Positions 15,264-21,584 of a stretch of 21,584 nt of DNA are shown here, piece by piece. The notes under the pieces are model-generated. The model did not search any database, was not told the origin of the DNA, and was given only the letters and a program-made list of their open reading frames with translations. Made by a program: the position numbers and the translations under genes. Positions within the stretch are counted from its first letter, which is position 1. Each line of letters opens with the position of its first letter. The stretch comes from Bacteroidales bacterium (GTDB lineage: Bacteria > Bacteroidota > Bacteroidia > Bacteroidales > NBLH01): positions 1-21,584 of the forward strand of contig JAKIUH010000021.1 of the NCBI GenBank assembly GCA_021647685.1, given 5' to 3'.

Positions 15264-16556
15264 TTATTGAAAAACACTATAAACTTTGCCATTTCTCCAG
15301 CTCTTGATTGCCTGAAACCAAAAACTGCGAAAATCTATATGACGCTCCAGCACATAATCATTATCGCTATAAGAATTTTCAACTTTTTTAAATACAAACT
15401 GTAATACTTTAAAATTCAATCGGTCATGATAAAGCCAAATCTCCTTATCAGGAAAGTTTTTAACGGTTTTTGGGGGTCCAAACATTAAATAAATCATTCC
15501 TCTGTCCGTACGCCAACCTTGAGTAAACGAGGTAAAATATACATTTGCATATAATGTCCGGTTGTAATAAATACGTATTAATTCACGTGCTCTTGCAGTA
15601 TTATCGCCTGCACATTCAAGCCAAAACCTATCTACTGCTAATTTTTTATTCGAACTGTTGATTAAATTCTGATATTCTTCTTCGCTACACAAATATTGTA
15701 GCGGCTTTACCATATCCAAACTGGTTTTTACATAGGGGAAATATTGTCCGGGATTTAAAAGCCCTAAGCCGCCTGTTTGTGTAGTGTCAATTTGTAAAAA
15801 ATAAAATCCCGGTTTTTTTTCATGGAATTGAAAAGCTTCCTTTCCGCTAACCGACCATATACTATCAGGCAATGTATTAATTTTTTCTCTTTTCATATCA
15901 GAATAAGGCGGATAAGGCATTGGGATTTCTTTTTGGTAATATTTAATATAGATACTGTCAACAGCGGTGTTATGTTTGATTGAAAAGTAATGCTCGGGGC
16001 GAAAAAAGTTTTTAAAGTAAATTTGATTATTCTTTTTTGAAATGATTAAATATTTTTGTGCTGAATTAATATTTGTTTTATCAACAGATATATAGCTTGT
16101 TACACTTGACCTTCTGTAAATATCCGTAGTGGTAATTTCCAAAAAGTATTTATCCCGATTATTATCTTCAATTTGAATATAACTAATAATATTGTTTTGA
16201 CTTTTCTGTTTACGCACATTGAAATTAGCACCCGCACTGTCAAGCACTTGTTGCGAATTTATATCACTATAAATTTTATATTCTATTCTGATTTTTCCCT
16301 GATATCGCTTTTGCGCACCAATAGGAATAAATTTTATTTCCGAAAGATATATTTTAGTATATAAAACAGTTTTTTGTTCGCTTTGTTCATGGATAAAAAA
16401 CTCCGGATGCATTCTGTAAATAAATGGATTATATAAAGCTTGCGATTTTGGTTTGGACATGGAAGTATTTCCTGTACTTCTAGGAGATGTTGAAAAGCAA
16501 GCACTTAAAAACAGAACAGCAAAAAGTATGCTGTAATAGCCGTATATTTTATTCAT
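15264..16556 (-). CDS. GWxTD-domain lipoprotein
   Basis: The protein has 430 residues from the ATG at 16556. The frame is open to 16634, but a perfect promoter lies inside that extension, and the 16556 start gives a proper lipoprotein signal: MNKIYGYYSILFAVLFLSAC with lipobox LSAC and lipidated Cys20. The mature part has a beta-rich middle region and a C-terminal GWxTD domain, with GWRTD at about 347-351 followed by RGMIYLMFGPPKTV and the IWLYHD segment. GWxTD proteins are common in Bacteroidetes, Chlorobi and Acidobacteria, but their function is not established. The residues after Cys20 (FSTSP) do not resemble the acidic surface-export signal of Bacteroidetes lipoproteins, so a periplasm-facing location is more likely. 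It lies upstream of rlmB in one probable operon. Confidence 0.85.
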   Translation of the reverse strand: MNKIYGYYSILFAVLFLSACFSTSPRSTGNTSMSKPKSQALYNPFIYRMHPEFFIHEQSEQKTVLYTKIYLSEIKFIPIGAQKRYQGKIRIEYKIYSDINSQQVLDSAGANFNVRKQKSQNNIISYIQIEDNNRDKYFLEITTTDIYRRSSVTSYISVDKTNINSAQKYLIISKKNNQIYFKNFFRPEHYFSIKHNTAVDSIYIKYYQKEIPMPYPPYSDMKREKINTLPDSIWSVSGKEAFQFHEKKPGFYFLQIDTTQTGGLGLLNPGQYFPYVKTSLDMVKPLQYLCSEEEYQNLINSSNKKLAVDRFWLECAGDNTARARELIRIYYNRTLYANVYFTSFTQGWRTDRGMIYLMFGPPKTVKNFPDKEIWLYHDRLNFKVLQFVFKKVENSYSDNDYVLERHIDFRSFWFQAIKSWRNGKVYSVFQ

Positions 16557-16604
16557 CAATGTTTTTTTCAATTTAGCTTGAACATTCAGTAAGTTAAGAA
16601 AGTT

Positions 16605-16637
16605 CAAATTTACATTAAATTTTTGAGCATTCACAAA
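16605..16637 (-). promoter_or_regulatory. Promoter of the GWxTD-rlmB operon
   Basis: On the minus strand, TTTG (16637-16634) is followed after 21 bases by TAAATTTG (16612-16605), an exact match to TTTG-N19-21-TAnnTTTG. Predicted transcription start is near 16599, about 43 bases before the chosen ATG at 16556. Confidence 0.6.
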
Positions 16638-16681
16638 TAAATCTAAAATCTAAATTCAAAACGCCAAAATTCATTATCAAT

Positions 16682-16718
16682 TGTGCGTTTTCGGAATTTC
16701 TATGTCCGAAAACGAACA
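16682..16718 (+). promoter_or_regulatory. Tandem activator-site pair upstream of the efflux operon
   Basis: Two related 16-base elements of the form TGTCCG-N4-CGGACA occur: TGTGCG-TTTT-CGGAAT (16682-16697) and TGTCCG-AAAA-CGAACA (16703-16718). They start 21 bases apart, two helical turns. Together they form a perfect 10-bp inverted repeat, CGTTTTCGGA/TCCGAAAACG. Their distance of about 65-100 bases from the sigma-54-like element suits an NtrC-type enhancer-binding protein. Confidence 0.5.
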
Positions 16719-16782
16719 TTTTTTTCAATTATAAAATAGCTTGTATAACATGATACCTTTGATAATCAAAGAATTGCTTTTT

Positions 16783-16799
16783 TTGGCACAATAGCTGTT
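16783..16799 (+). promoter_or_regulatory. Candidate sigma-54 (-24/-12) promoter of the efflux operon
   Basis: TTGGCAC (16783-16789) is a perfect -24 element. Ten bases after its GG comes GT (16797-16798) within CTGTT, where the -12 consensus has GC. It therefore matches TGGCAC-N5-TTGCW with changes at the -12 side, including the critical C. Predicted start near 16810 gives an 18-base leader before the ATG at 16828. Upstream tandem sites at 16682-16718 support the idea. Confidence 0.45.
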
Positions 16800-16827
16800 T
16801 TAATTATGCAAATCAATATTAGTATTT

Positions 16828-17547
16828 ATGATTCGATTTGAAAATTTACATAAGTCTTACATAACAGGTTCCAATAAACTGCATGTTTTAAAAGGGATTA
16901 ATTTAGAGATTAAAGAAGGCGAGCTTATTTCAATTATGGGTTCATCAGGTTCGGGAAAATCAACATTATTAAATATTACAGGTATTCTTGATAATTACGA
17001 TGAAGGCAGCTATTATCTCGATAATATGCTTATTAGTAATATGTCGGAAAAAAAAGCTGCCATGCTTCGTAATAAATATATTGGTTTTGTTTTTCAATCG
17101 TTCAACCTTATTTCCTTTAAAAATGCTTTGGAAAATGTTGCCTTGCCTTTATATTATCAAAAAGTAAGTCGCAAAAAGCGCAATTTAATTGCTATGGAAT
17201 ATCTTGAGAAAATGGGACTTAAAGAATGGGCACATCATATGCCCAATGAATTGTCGGGAGGGCAAAAGCAAAGGGTAGCCATTGCTCGTTCACTTATTAC
17301 CCGTCCCAAAGTAATTTTAGCAGATGAACCTACAGGAGCATTGGATACGAGTACATCATACGAAGTAATGGAAATTTTTAAGGAAATAAACCAATCCGGT
17401 ATTACGGTAATTATCGTTACGCATGAAGATGATATTGCACATAGAACCAATAAAATTATTCGCTTACGCGATGGACTTATTGAATCGATCAATGGAGAAT
17501 TAGTTAATCCTGAATTTGTCGAAACTGAAATTAGTGAACATGTTTGA
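16828..17547 (+). CDS. ABC transporter ATP-binding protein, MacB/LolD type
   Basis: This 239-residue nucleotide-binding subunit drives a FtsX-type (type VII ABC) transporter or mechanotransmission complex. Motifs: Walker A GSSGSGKST (38-46), Q-loop Gln90 in VFQSFNLI, signature LSGGQKQRV (142-150), Walker B VILADEPTGALD (162-173) and H-loop His199 in VTHE. Length fits the stand-alone MacB/LolD/FtsE group. Two FtsX-domain permease genes follow; the first overlaps its stop by 8 bases (ATG at 17540, TGA at 17545-17547), so coupling is likely. With the HlyD-type adaptor at 20212 this forms a MacAB-like tripartite system. Sigma-54-like control is suggested by upstream sites. The exported substrate is unknown. 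Confidence 0.92.
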   Translation: MIRFENLHKSYITGSNKLHVLKGINLEIKEGELISIMGSSGSGKSTLLNITGILDNYDEGSYYLDNMLISNMSEKKAAMLRNKYIGFVFQSFNLISFKNALENVALPLYYQKVSRKKRNLIAMEYLEKMGLKEWAHHMPNELSGGQKQRVAIARSLITRPKVILADEPTGALDTSTSYEVMEIFKEINQSGITVIIVTHEDDIAHRTNKIIRLRDGLIESINGELVNPEFVETEISEHV

Positions 17548-18772
17548 TATTGACAAGTGGCAAGAAATATTTAACACGATAAAAAAGAATAAACTTAGAA
17601 CTTTTTTAACCGGCTTTAGTGTGGCGTGGGGGATTTTTATGCTTATCATTTTGCTTGGTTCGGGCAATGGTTTGCAAAATGGAGTTGAGTATCAATTTAG
17701 AGACGATGCTACCAACAGTATTTGGCTTTATCCGGGAACAACCAGTAAATCATATAAAGGTTTGCAAGCAAATCGTAGAATAAAATTTACCAACCAAGAT
17801 TTTGATAATTTGCCACATAAAATTACAGCTATAAAAGATATGACCGCCCGGTTTTATATTCCCGGAAAAGTAAATGTCAGTTATAAAAATGATTATGGTG
17901 CATTTTCAGTACGTTGTGTTCATCCTGCACATCAAGTTATTGAAAATACGCATATAATTGAGGGAAGGTATATCAATGAAAAGGATTTAAACGAATTTCG
18001 GAAAGTAGCGGTTATTGGTAAAAATGTAAAAGAAGGCTTGTATAAAGATGAAAATCCAATAGGAAAATATATTCGTATTAACAATATTGAATTTAAAGTG
18101 GTGGGGGTGTTTACCGATTCAGGCGGCGAAGAAGAAATGAGAAATATTTATTTACCTATTTCTACGGCCCAAAAAATCTTTAATGGGCAAAACCGTATTA
18201 ATCAAATTATGCTTATTCCAAAAACTGAGAATGTTGAAGAAACAAAAGCCATGGCACAAAAAATAAAAAAATACATGGCAAAAAAGCATAAGTTTGATGT
18301 AACTGATGATAATGCAATATTTATTCGGAACAATTTGGAGGAATATCAAAATGTAATGATGATGTTTCTAGGGATTGATATTTTTATTTGGGTAATAGGA
18401 ATTGGTACTATAATAGCCGGAATTGTAGGCGTGAGTAATATAATGATGATTGTCGTAAAAGAACGAACTAAAGAAATTGGAATACGTAAAGCTCTGGGGG
18501 CTTCACCTTCATCAATCATGGGCTTAGTTATTTTGGAATCAGTGGCTATTACCTCTTTTTCGGGGTATATAGGTATGGTTCTGGGAGTAGGTTTAATGGA
18601 GTTGGTCTCCTCCCTTGCCGGAAATTCGGTTTTTTTTAGAAATCCACAAGCAAGTATTGGAATAGCCGTTGCTGCAACAATTTTGTTAGTATTTTCCGGT
18701 ATAGTTGCAGGTTTATTTCCGGCACGCCGTGCCGCCAAAATCAGACCTATTGTAGCTTTACGCGATGAGTAA
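17540..18772 (+). CDS. ABC transporter permease, MacB_PCD/FtsX domain, first copy
   Basis: The protein has 410 residues. The start MFDIDKWQEIF at 17540 is chosen over an in-frame TTG at 17516 because the second permease begins the same way (MFDQDKWQEIF). The order is cytoplasmic N-terminus, membrane helix 1 (VAWGIFMLIILLGSGNGL, about 25-42), a periplasmic MacB-type core domain (about 45-270), and then three helices ending in the FtsX signature: NIMMIVVKERTKEIGIRKALGA, a middle helix, and a last helix before LFPARRAAKIRPIVALRDE. This is the four-helix topology of MacB/FtsX-type subunits without a fused ATPase. It is clearly paralogous to the next gene, with which it probably forms a heterodimer powered by the upstream ATPase. 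Confidence 0.9.
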   Translation: MFDIDKWQEIFNTIKKNKLRTFLTGFSVAWGIFMLIILLGSGNGLQNGVEYQFRDDATNSIWLYPGTTSKSYKGLQANRRIKFTNQDFDNLPHKITAIKDMTARFYIPGKVNVSYKNDYGAFSVRCVHPAHQVIENTHIIEGRYINEKDLNEFRKVAVIGKNVKEGLYKDENPIGKYIRINNIEFKVVGVFTDSGGEEEMRNIYLPISTAQKIFNGQNRINQIMLIPKTENVEETKAMAQKIKKYMAKKHKFDVTDDNAIFIRNNLEEYQNVMMMFLGIDIFIWVIGIGTIIAGIVGVSNIMMIVVKERTKEIGIRKALGASPSSIMGLVILESVAITSFSGYIGMVLGVGLMELVSSLAGNSVFFRNPQASIGIAVAATILLVFSGIVAGLFPARRAAKIRPIVALRDE

Positions 18773-18814
18773 ATAGTGAATAAGATTGATAAACTGTTAA
18801 ATTAAAAATAAAAT

Positions 18815-20080
18815 ATGTTTGACCAAGACAAGTGGCAAGAAATCTTTCAAACCTTAAAACAAAATAAACTACGTACTGTGCTAACTGCTTTTGGCGTTTT
18901 TTGGGGGATTTTCATGCTCATAATTATGTTGGGAGCTGGAAACGGATTACGTAATGCTGTTTTTTACGGATTTGAAAATTTTGCAACCAATTCGGCTTTT
19001 ACTTGGACAAGAAGAACCACTTTGCCTTATCAAGGTTTTGATCGCGGACGTAGATGGAATTTTACTACACAAGATATGATTGCTTTACGCGAAAATATTC
19101 CTGAAATAAAATATTTGGCACCACGACTGCAAGGTACATCCAAAGGCTCTATTGCAAAGGTTACGCGAGGATTAAAAGCAGGAGATTATACAATTTACGG
19201 TGATTATCCCGATTATGCAAAAATTGATCCTCAAAAAATTTTAACCGGCAGATTTATCAACGATTATGATATAAAATACAAACGAAAAGTAGCTGTAGTC
19301 GGTACCCGCGTTCGTGAAGTATTATTTGATAAAGAGGAAGATCCACTAAGCAAGTATATTGATATAGATGGAGTATATTTTCAAGTAATTGGAGTTTTCA
19401 AGCCCATAAATACAAAAATCTCTTTTGGGGCAAATCCTGAAGAGTTGATTTATGTACCGTTTACTACTTCGCAAATCGCTTTTAATCATGGTGATATTGT
19501 TCATTATTTTGCAATAACTGCTAAGGATGGCGTACCTGTTTCGGTTGTGGATAAAAAGTCTAAAGCATTATTGAAACAATGGCATCGGATTCATCCTGAT
19601 GATGATCGTGCCATTGGTGGTTTTGATTTGGAGCAAGAAGTAAAAAAGGTAAATGGTTTATTTACAGGGATTAATGTTTTGGTTTGGATTGTAGGAATAG
19701 GTACTTTGATGGCAGGAGTTATTGGCGTGAGCAATATAATGCTAATAGTTGTTAAAGAACGTACAAAAGAAATTGGGATAAAGCGTGCCATAGGAGCACA
19801 ACCGGAAACCATTATTGGACAAATAATTTTAGAGTCTGTTTTTTTAACAGCCGTTGCAGGGTTTGCAGGACTAACTATTGGGGTATGGTTGTTAGAACTT
19901 ATTAATATGGCTTTAACTGCATCGGGAGGAAATAGCGGTGCCTTTCGTAACCCTGAAGTTAATTTCGGCATTGCTTTCACAGCATTGGTTATTATTGTAG
20001 TGTCCGGTGCTTTTGCAGGATTATTACCCGCACAACGGGCAATCAGTATTAAACCTATTGATGCATTGAGAGATGAGTAA
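18815..20080 (+). CDS. ABC transporter permease, MacB_PCD/FtsX domain, second copy
   Basis: The protein has 421 residues with the same four-helix and periplasmic core layout as the preceding gene, 42 bases upstream. Shared landmarks are MFDxDKWQEIFxTxKxNKLRT, WGIFMLII, VxGVSNIMxIVVKERTKEIGI and a C-terminal AxxIxPIxALRDE. The two proteins differ most in the periplasmic core, which fits a duplicated pair specialised as a heterodimer. The last part of the periplasmic core (RAIGGFDLEQEVKKVNGLF) leads straight into the second helix. Together with the ATPase and adaptor it should span the inner membrane and move or sense an envelope substrate rather than pump it from the cytoplasm. A 131-base gap with an interspersed repeat separates it from the adaptor gene. 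Confidence 0.9.
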   Translation: MFDQDKWQEIFQTLKQNKLRTVLTAFGVFWGIFMLIIMLGAGNGLRNAVFYGFENFATNSAFTWTRRTTLPYQGFDRGRRWNFTTQDMIALRENIPEIKYLAPRLQGTSKGSIAKVTRGLKAGDYTIYGDYPDYAKIDPQKILTGRFINDYDIKYKRKVAVVGTRVREVLFDKEEDPLSKYIDIDGVYFQVIGVFKPINTKISFGANPEELIYVPFTTSQIAFNHGDIVHYFAITAKDGVPVSVVDKKSKALLKQWHRIHPDDDRAIGGFDLEQEVKKVNGLFTGINVLVWIVGIGTLMAGVIGVSNIMLIVVKERTKEIGIKRAIGAQPETIIGQIILESVFLTAVAGFAGLTIGVWLLELINMALTASGGNSGAFRNPEVNFGIAFTALVIIVVSGAFAGLLPAQRAISIKPIDALRDE

Positions 20081-20096
20081 ATTGTTGAACTGTTGA

Positions 20097-20133
20097 ATTG
20101 TTAAAACTTGTCCGCCTTTCGGTGGATTGTTGA
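20097..20133 (+). repeat. Interspersed hairpin repeat, copy B
   Basis: Same 31-base unit as copies A (2074-2109) and C (8481-8514). The arms TCCGCC (20111-20116) and GGTGGA (20121-20126) form a 6-bp stem with a G-U pair around TTTC. It lies within the efflux operon, between the second permease and the adaptor, and is flanked on both sides by TTGAATTGTTAAA direct repeats (20093-20105 and 20129-20141). Confidence 0.75.
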
Positions 20134-20139
20134 ATTGTT

Positions 20140-20167
20140 AAACTAATAAACTAATAAACCAATAAAC
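20140..20167 (+). repeat. Short 8-bp tandem repeat
   Basis: Three and a half copies of AAACTAAT (third copy AAACCAAT) follow the interspersed repeat, 45 bases before the adaptor start. It is AT-rich and probably generated by replication slippage. Confidence 0.6.
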
Positions 20168-20211
20168 AAGAATTAAACTATTAAAAAATATCAACATAAA
20201 TTACTGAAAAA

Positions 20212-21330
20212 ATGAAAAAAATTATCAGAATTATCTTATTAGTTGGCATAAGCGGTATATTTATCGGAACTATAGTATTTTTGTACAAAAAATCTGAAAA
20301 AAAACCACTTATTTATAATACTGAAAAAGCATTTTTTACCGACATCGTTAAAAAAACGGTAGCAACAGGTTCGGTTGTACCCCGTAAAGAGATTGAAATT
20401 AAACCTAAAGTTTCCGGAATTATTGAAAAATTATATGTAGAACCCGGCGAAAAGGTAAAAAAAGGGGATATTATTGCAAAAGTAAAGATTATTCCCGATA
20501 TGATTAGCTTAAATAATGCTGAAGCACGTGTAAAACAAGCTAAAATTAAATATAAAGATGTTGAAATTATTTATAATCGTCAAAAAGACCTTTTCCAAAA
20601 AGGAGTAATTGCAAAAGCAGAATTTCAAAAAAACGAATTAGACTACCAGAGTGCTAAGGAAGATTTAGAAGCTGCCGAAAATAATTTGGAATTAATAAAA
20701 GAAGGTGCTTTAAAAAAATCAGGAGGTGTCACCAATACAATTATTCGCTCAACTACCACAGGAATGGTACTTGATGTACCCGTAGAAGAAGGAAACTCGG
20801 TCATTGAAAGCAATACTTTTAATGACGGTACTACTATTGCCGTAATTGCAGATATGAGCGATATGATTTTTAAAGGAAAAGTTGATGAAACCGAAGTAGG
20901 GAAAATAAAGCCGGGTATGGACTTACTTTTACGTATTGGTGCATTGGAAAATGATACTTTCCAAGCAAAGCTGGAATATATCTCACCCAAAGGAATCGAA
21001 GAAAATGGTGCCATACAGTTTGAAATAAAAGCAGATGTTCAACTAAAACATGACAAATTCATTCGAGCTGGATATAGTGCCAATGCAGATATTGTATTAG
21101 AGCGAAAAGACAGTGTATTGGCAATAAAAGAAAGTTTAATTGATTTTAGTGAAGATACCGCTTATGTGTTTTTGCAAATATCCGAGCAGGAGTTTGAAAA
21201 ACATAAAATTCAAACCGGAATTTCCGACGGAATTAATATAGAAGTATTATCCGGTATTGATACAAGTTCATTGTTAAGAGGGGAAATTAAAGAAGAAAAT
21301 CCTAAAAAAGATGAATTAGCTCAAAATTAA
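20212..21330 (+). CDS. HlyD/MacA-type periplasmic adaptor (membrane fusion protein)
   Basis: The 372-residue protein has one N-terminal membrane helix (about 5-25, IRIILLVGISGIFIGTIVFLY). Then come the first half of a lipoyl domain (about 52-92, ATGSVVPRKEIEIKPKVSGIIEKLYVEPGEKVKKGDIIA), an alpha-hairpin coiled coil (about 98-168), the second lipoyl half (about 174-215, IIRSTTTGMVLDVPVEEGN), and beta-barrel and membrane-proximal domains. This is the classical order for adaptors linking an inner-membrane transporter to a TolC-like outer-membrane channel. It lies in the same direction as the ATPase and permeases and completes a MacAB-like efflux set. The TolC partner is not in the window, but a new gene starts at 21558. 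The region after the stop contains a long hairpin. Confidence 0.92.
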   Translation: MKKIIRIILLVGISGIFIGTIVFLYKKSEKKPLIYNTEKAFFTDIVKKTVATGSVVPRKEIEIKPKVSGIIEKLYVEPGEKVKKGDIIAKVKIIPDMISLNNAEARVKQAKIKYKDVEIIYNRQKDLFQKGVIAKAEFQKNELDYQSAKEDLEAAENNLELIKEGALKKSGGVTNTIIRSTTTGMVLDVPVEEGNSVIESNTFNDGTTIAVIADMSDMIFKGKVDETEVGKIKPGMDLLLRIGALENDTFQAKLEYISPKGIEENGAIQFEIKADVQLKHDKFIRAGYSANADIVLERKDSVLAIKESLIDFSEDTAYVFLQISEQEFEKHKIQTGISDGINIEVLSGIDTSSLLRGEIKEENPKKDELAQN

Positions 21331-21367
21331 TAAATTCGGTAACAGTTTTAAATGCGAGAATACTGTT

Positions 21368-21469
21368 AAAAACTGCAAAGACTGAACTATTCAAGAACTA
21401 AAACTAATTTTGGGGAATAAGTTTTATCGGGTTTCTTGATATAGATAATAAAACAGTCTTGCAGTTTTT
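21368..21469 (+). other. Long imperfect hairpin after the adaptor gene
   Basis: Arms AAAAACTGCAAAGACTG (21368-21384) and CAGTCTTGCAGTTTTT (21454-21469) pair over 16 bp with one bulge. Inside them CTAT/ATAG (21387-21390/21441-21444), TCAAGAA/TTCTTGA (21391-21397/21433-21439) and TAAAAC/GTTTTA (21399-21404/21421-21426) pair in register, closing a 16-base loop. An alternative small hairpin AACAGT/ACTGTT (21341-21346/21362-21367) abuts it. It could be a terminator, a structured RNA or a decayed mobile-element end. Confidence 0.55.
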
Positions 21470-21507
21470 GACTTGTTTTAATCTCAATACAAGTTTCAGA
21501 AACAAAC

Positions 21508-21539
21508 TGTGCAATAATGCGTATAATAAGTTAAATTTG
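21508..21539 (+). promoter_or_regulatory. Candidate promoter of the gene starting at 21558
   Basis: TAAATTTG (21532-21539) is a perfect -7 box. TGTG (21508-21511) lies 20 bases upstream in the -33 position, three of four bases matching TTTG. It suggests that the next gene is transcribed separately from the efflux operon. Confidence 0.45.
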
Positions 21540-21557
21540 CTAAAGATAAAGTTAAGT

Positions 21558-21584
21558 ATGAGTAGAGTAAGCATCATTTTATTA
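21558..21584 (+). CDS. Start of a truncated gene at the window edge
   Basis: The ATG at 21558 opens a frame of nine codons (MSRVSIILL) to the edge. The basic then hydrophobic beginning fits a signal peptide or membrane protein. A TolC-family outer-membrane channel would be the expected neighbour of a HlyD/MacB operon, but nine residues cannot show this, and the candidate promoter at 21508-21539 argues for a separate transcript. Confidence 0.35.

Noticed and set aside
16557..16634. 26-residue N-terminal extension of the GWxTD lipoprotein
   Set aside because: It would put residues before the lipoprotein signal peptide, and an exact promoter match lies within it.
18346..18738. 130-residue open frame on the minus strand
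   Set aside because: It lies wholly antisense to the conserved C-terminal helices of the first FtsX permease. A similar antisense frame (19591-19980) occurs in the paralogous second permease, as expected from shared codon patterns, and has no protein-like features.
20081..20167. Possible CRISPR-like array made of TTGAATTGTTAAA and AAACTAAT repeats
   Set aside because: Units are short, degenerate and adjacent, without uniform unique spacers; there are no cas genes. Better read as low-complexity repeats around an interspersed hairpin unit.
20643..21014. 123-residue open frame on the minus strand
   Set aside because: Antisense to the coiled coil and lipoyl region of the adaptor; composition is Ser/Pro/Ile-rich with no recognisable domain.

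Overview
The window looks like a chromosomal segment from an anaerobic or facultative marine- or gut-type member of the Bacteroidetes (Bacteroidota). The DNA is strongly AT-rich and Shine-Dalgarno sites are weak. Several gene starts are preceded by the Bacteroidetes-type promoter TTTG-N19-21-TAnnTTTG. The content is also typical of the phylum: a long LepB with the Bacteroidetes insertion, a GWxTD lipoprotein, and SurE and LpxB near a SpoIID-domain protein. I see no phage, insertion sequence, tRNA, rRNA or CRISPR array. No organism name can be given from the sequence alone.

Layout. (1) Positions 1-2011: the tail of a DUF2339 membrane protein, a DUF3999-like exported protein and an AhpD/CMD-fold protein. 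All three overlap head to tail and form one operon. (2) 2209-3903: a stand-alone ANL-superfamily acyl-CoA synthetase with its own candidate promoter, ending at a strong hairpin. (3) 4057-6746: a divergent pair, an S26 signal-peptidase paralogue with Ser at the catalytic Lys position (minus strand) and an AsmA-like membrane-anchored protein (plus strand). (4) 6747-7226: about 480 bases without a gene. (5) 7227-10814: surE, a small 3-TM protein, lpxB and a SpoIID-domain protein, all on the plus strand and all linked to envelope or housekeeping functions. (6) 10886-12229: the intact lepB on the minus strand, separated from spoIID by a shared hairpin. (7) 12509-14393: an outer-membrane beta-barrel and an FMN-binding lipoprotein or membrane protein, with a NarL-like palindrome upstream and a hairpin between them. 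(8) 14436-16556: a GWxTD lipoprotein followed by rlmB (minus strand). (9) 16828-21330: a MacB/FtsX/HlyD-type efflux operon (ATPase, two paralogous permeases, periplasmic adaptor). It is preceded by a sigma-54-like -24/-12 element and two tandem palindromic operator-like sites 21 bp apart. (10) 21331-21584: a long imperfect hairpin, a good promoter and the first nine codons of the next gene.

How the genes fit together. Most of the window concerns the cell envelope: lipid A synthesis (LpxB), protein export processing (LepB and its paralogue), peptidoglycan-associated SpoIID, an outer-membrane barrel, an AsmA-like protein, and an efflux or envelope-stress ABC system probably switched on by an NtrC-type activator encoded elsewhere. 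The most unusual observations are the lysine-less LepB paralogue, the sigma-54/tandem-operator arrangement, a three-copy interspersed hairpin repeat with a compensatory base change, and the structured element after the adaptor gene. I found no clearly new multi-gene system.
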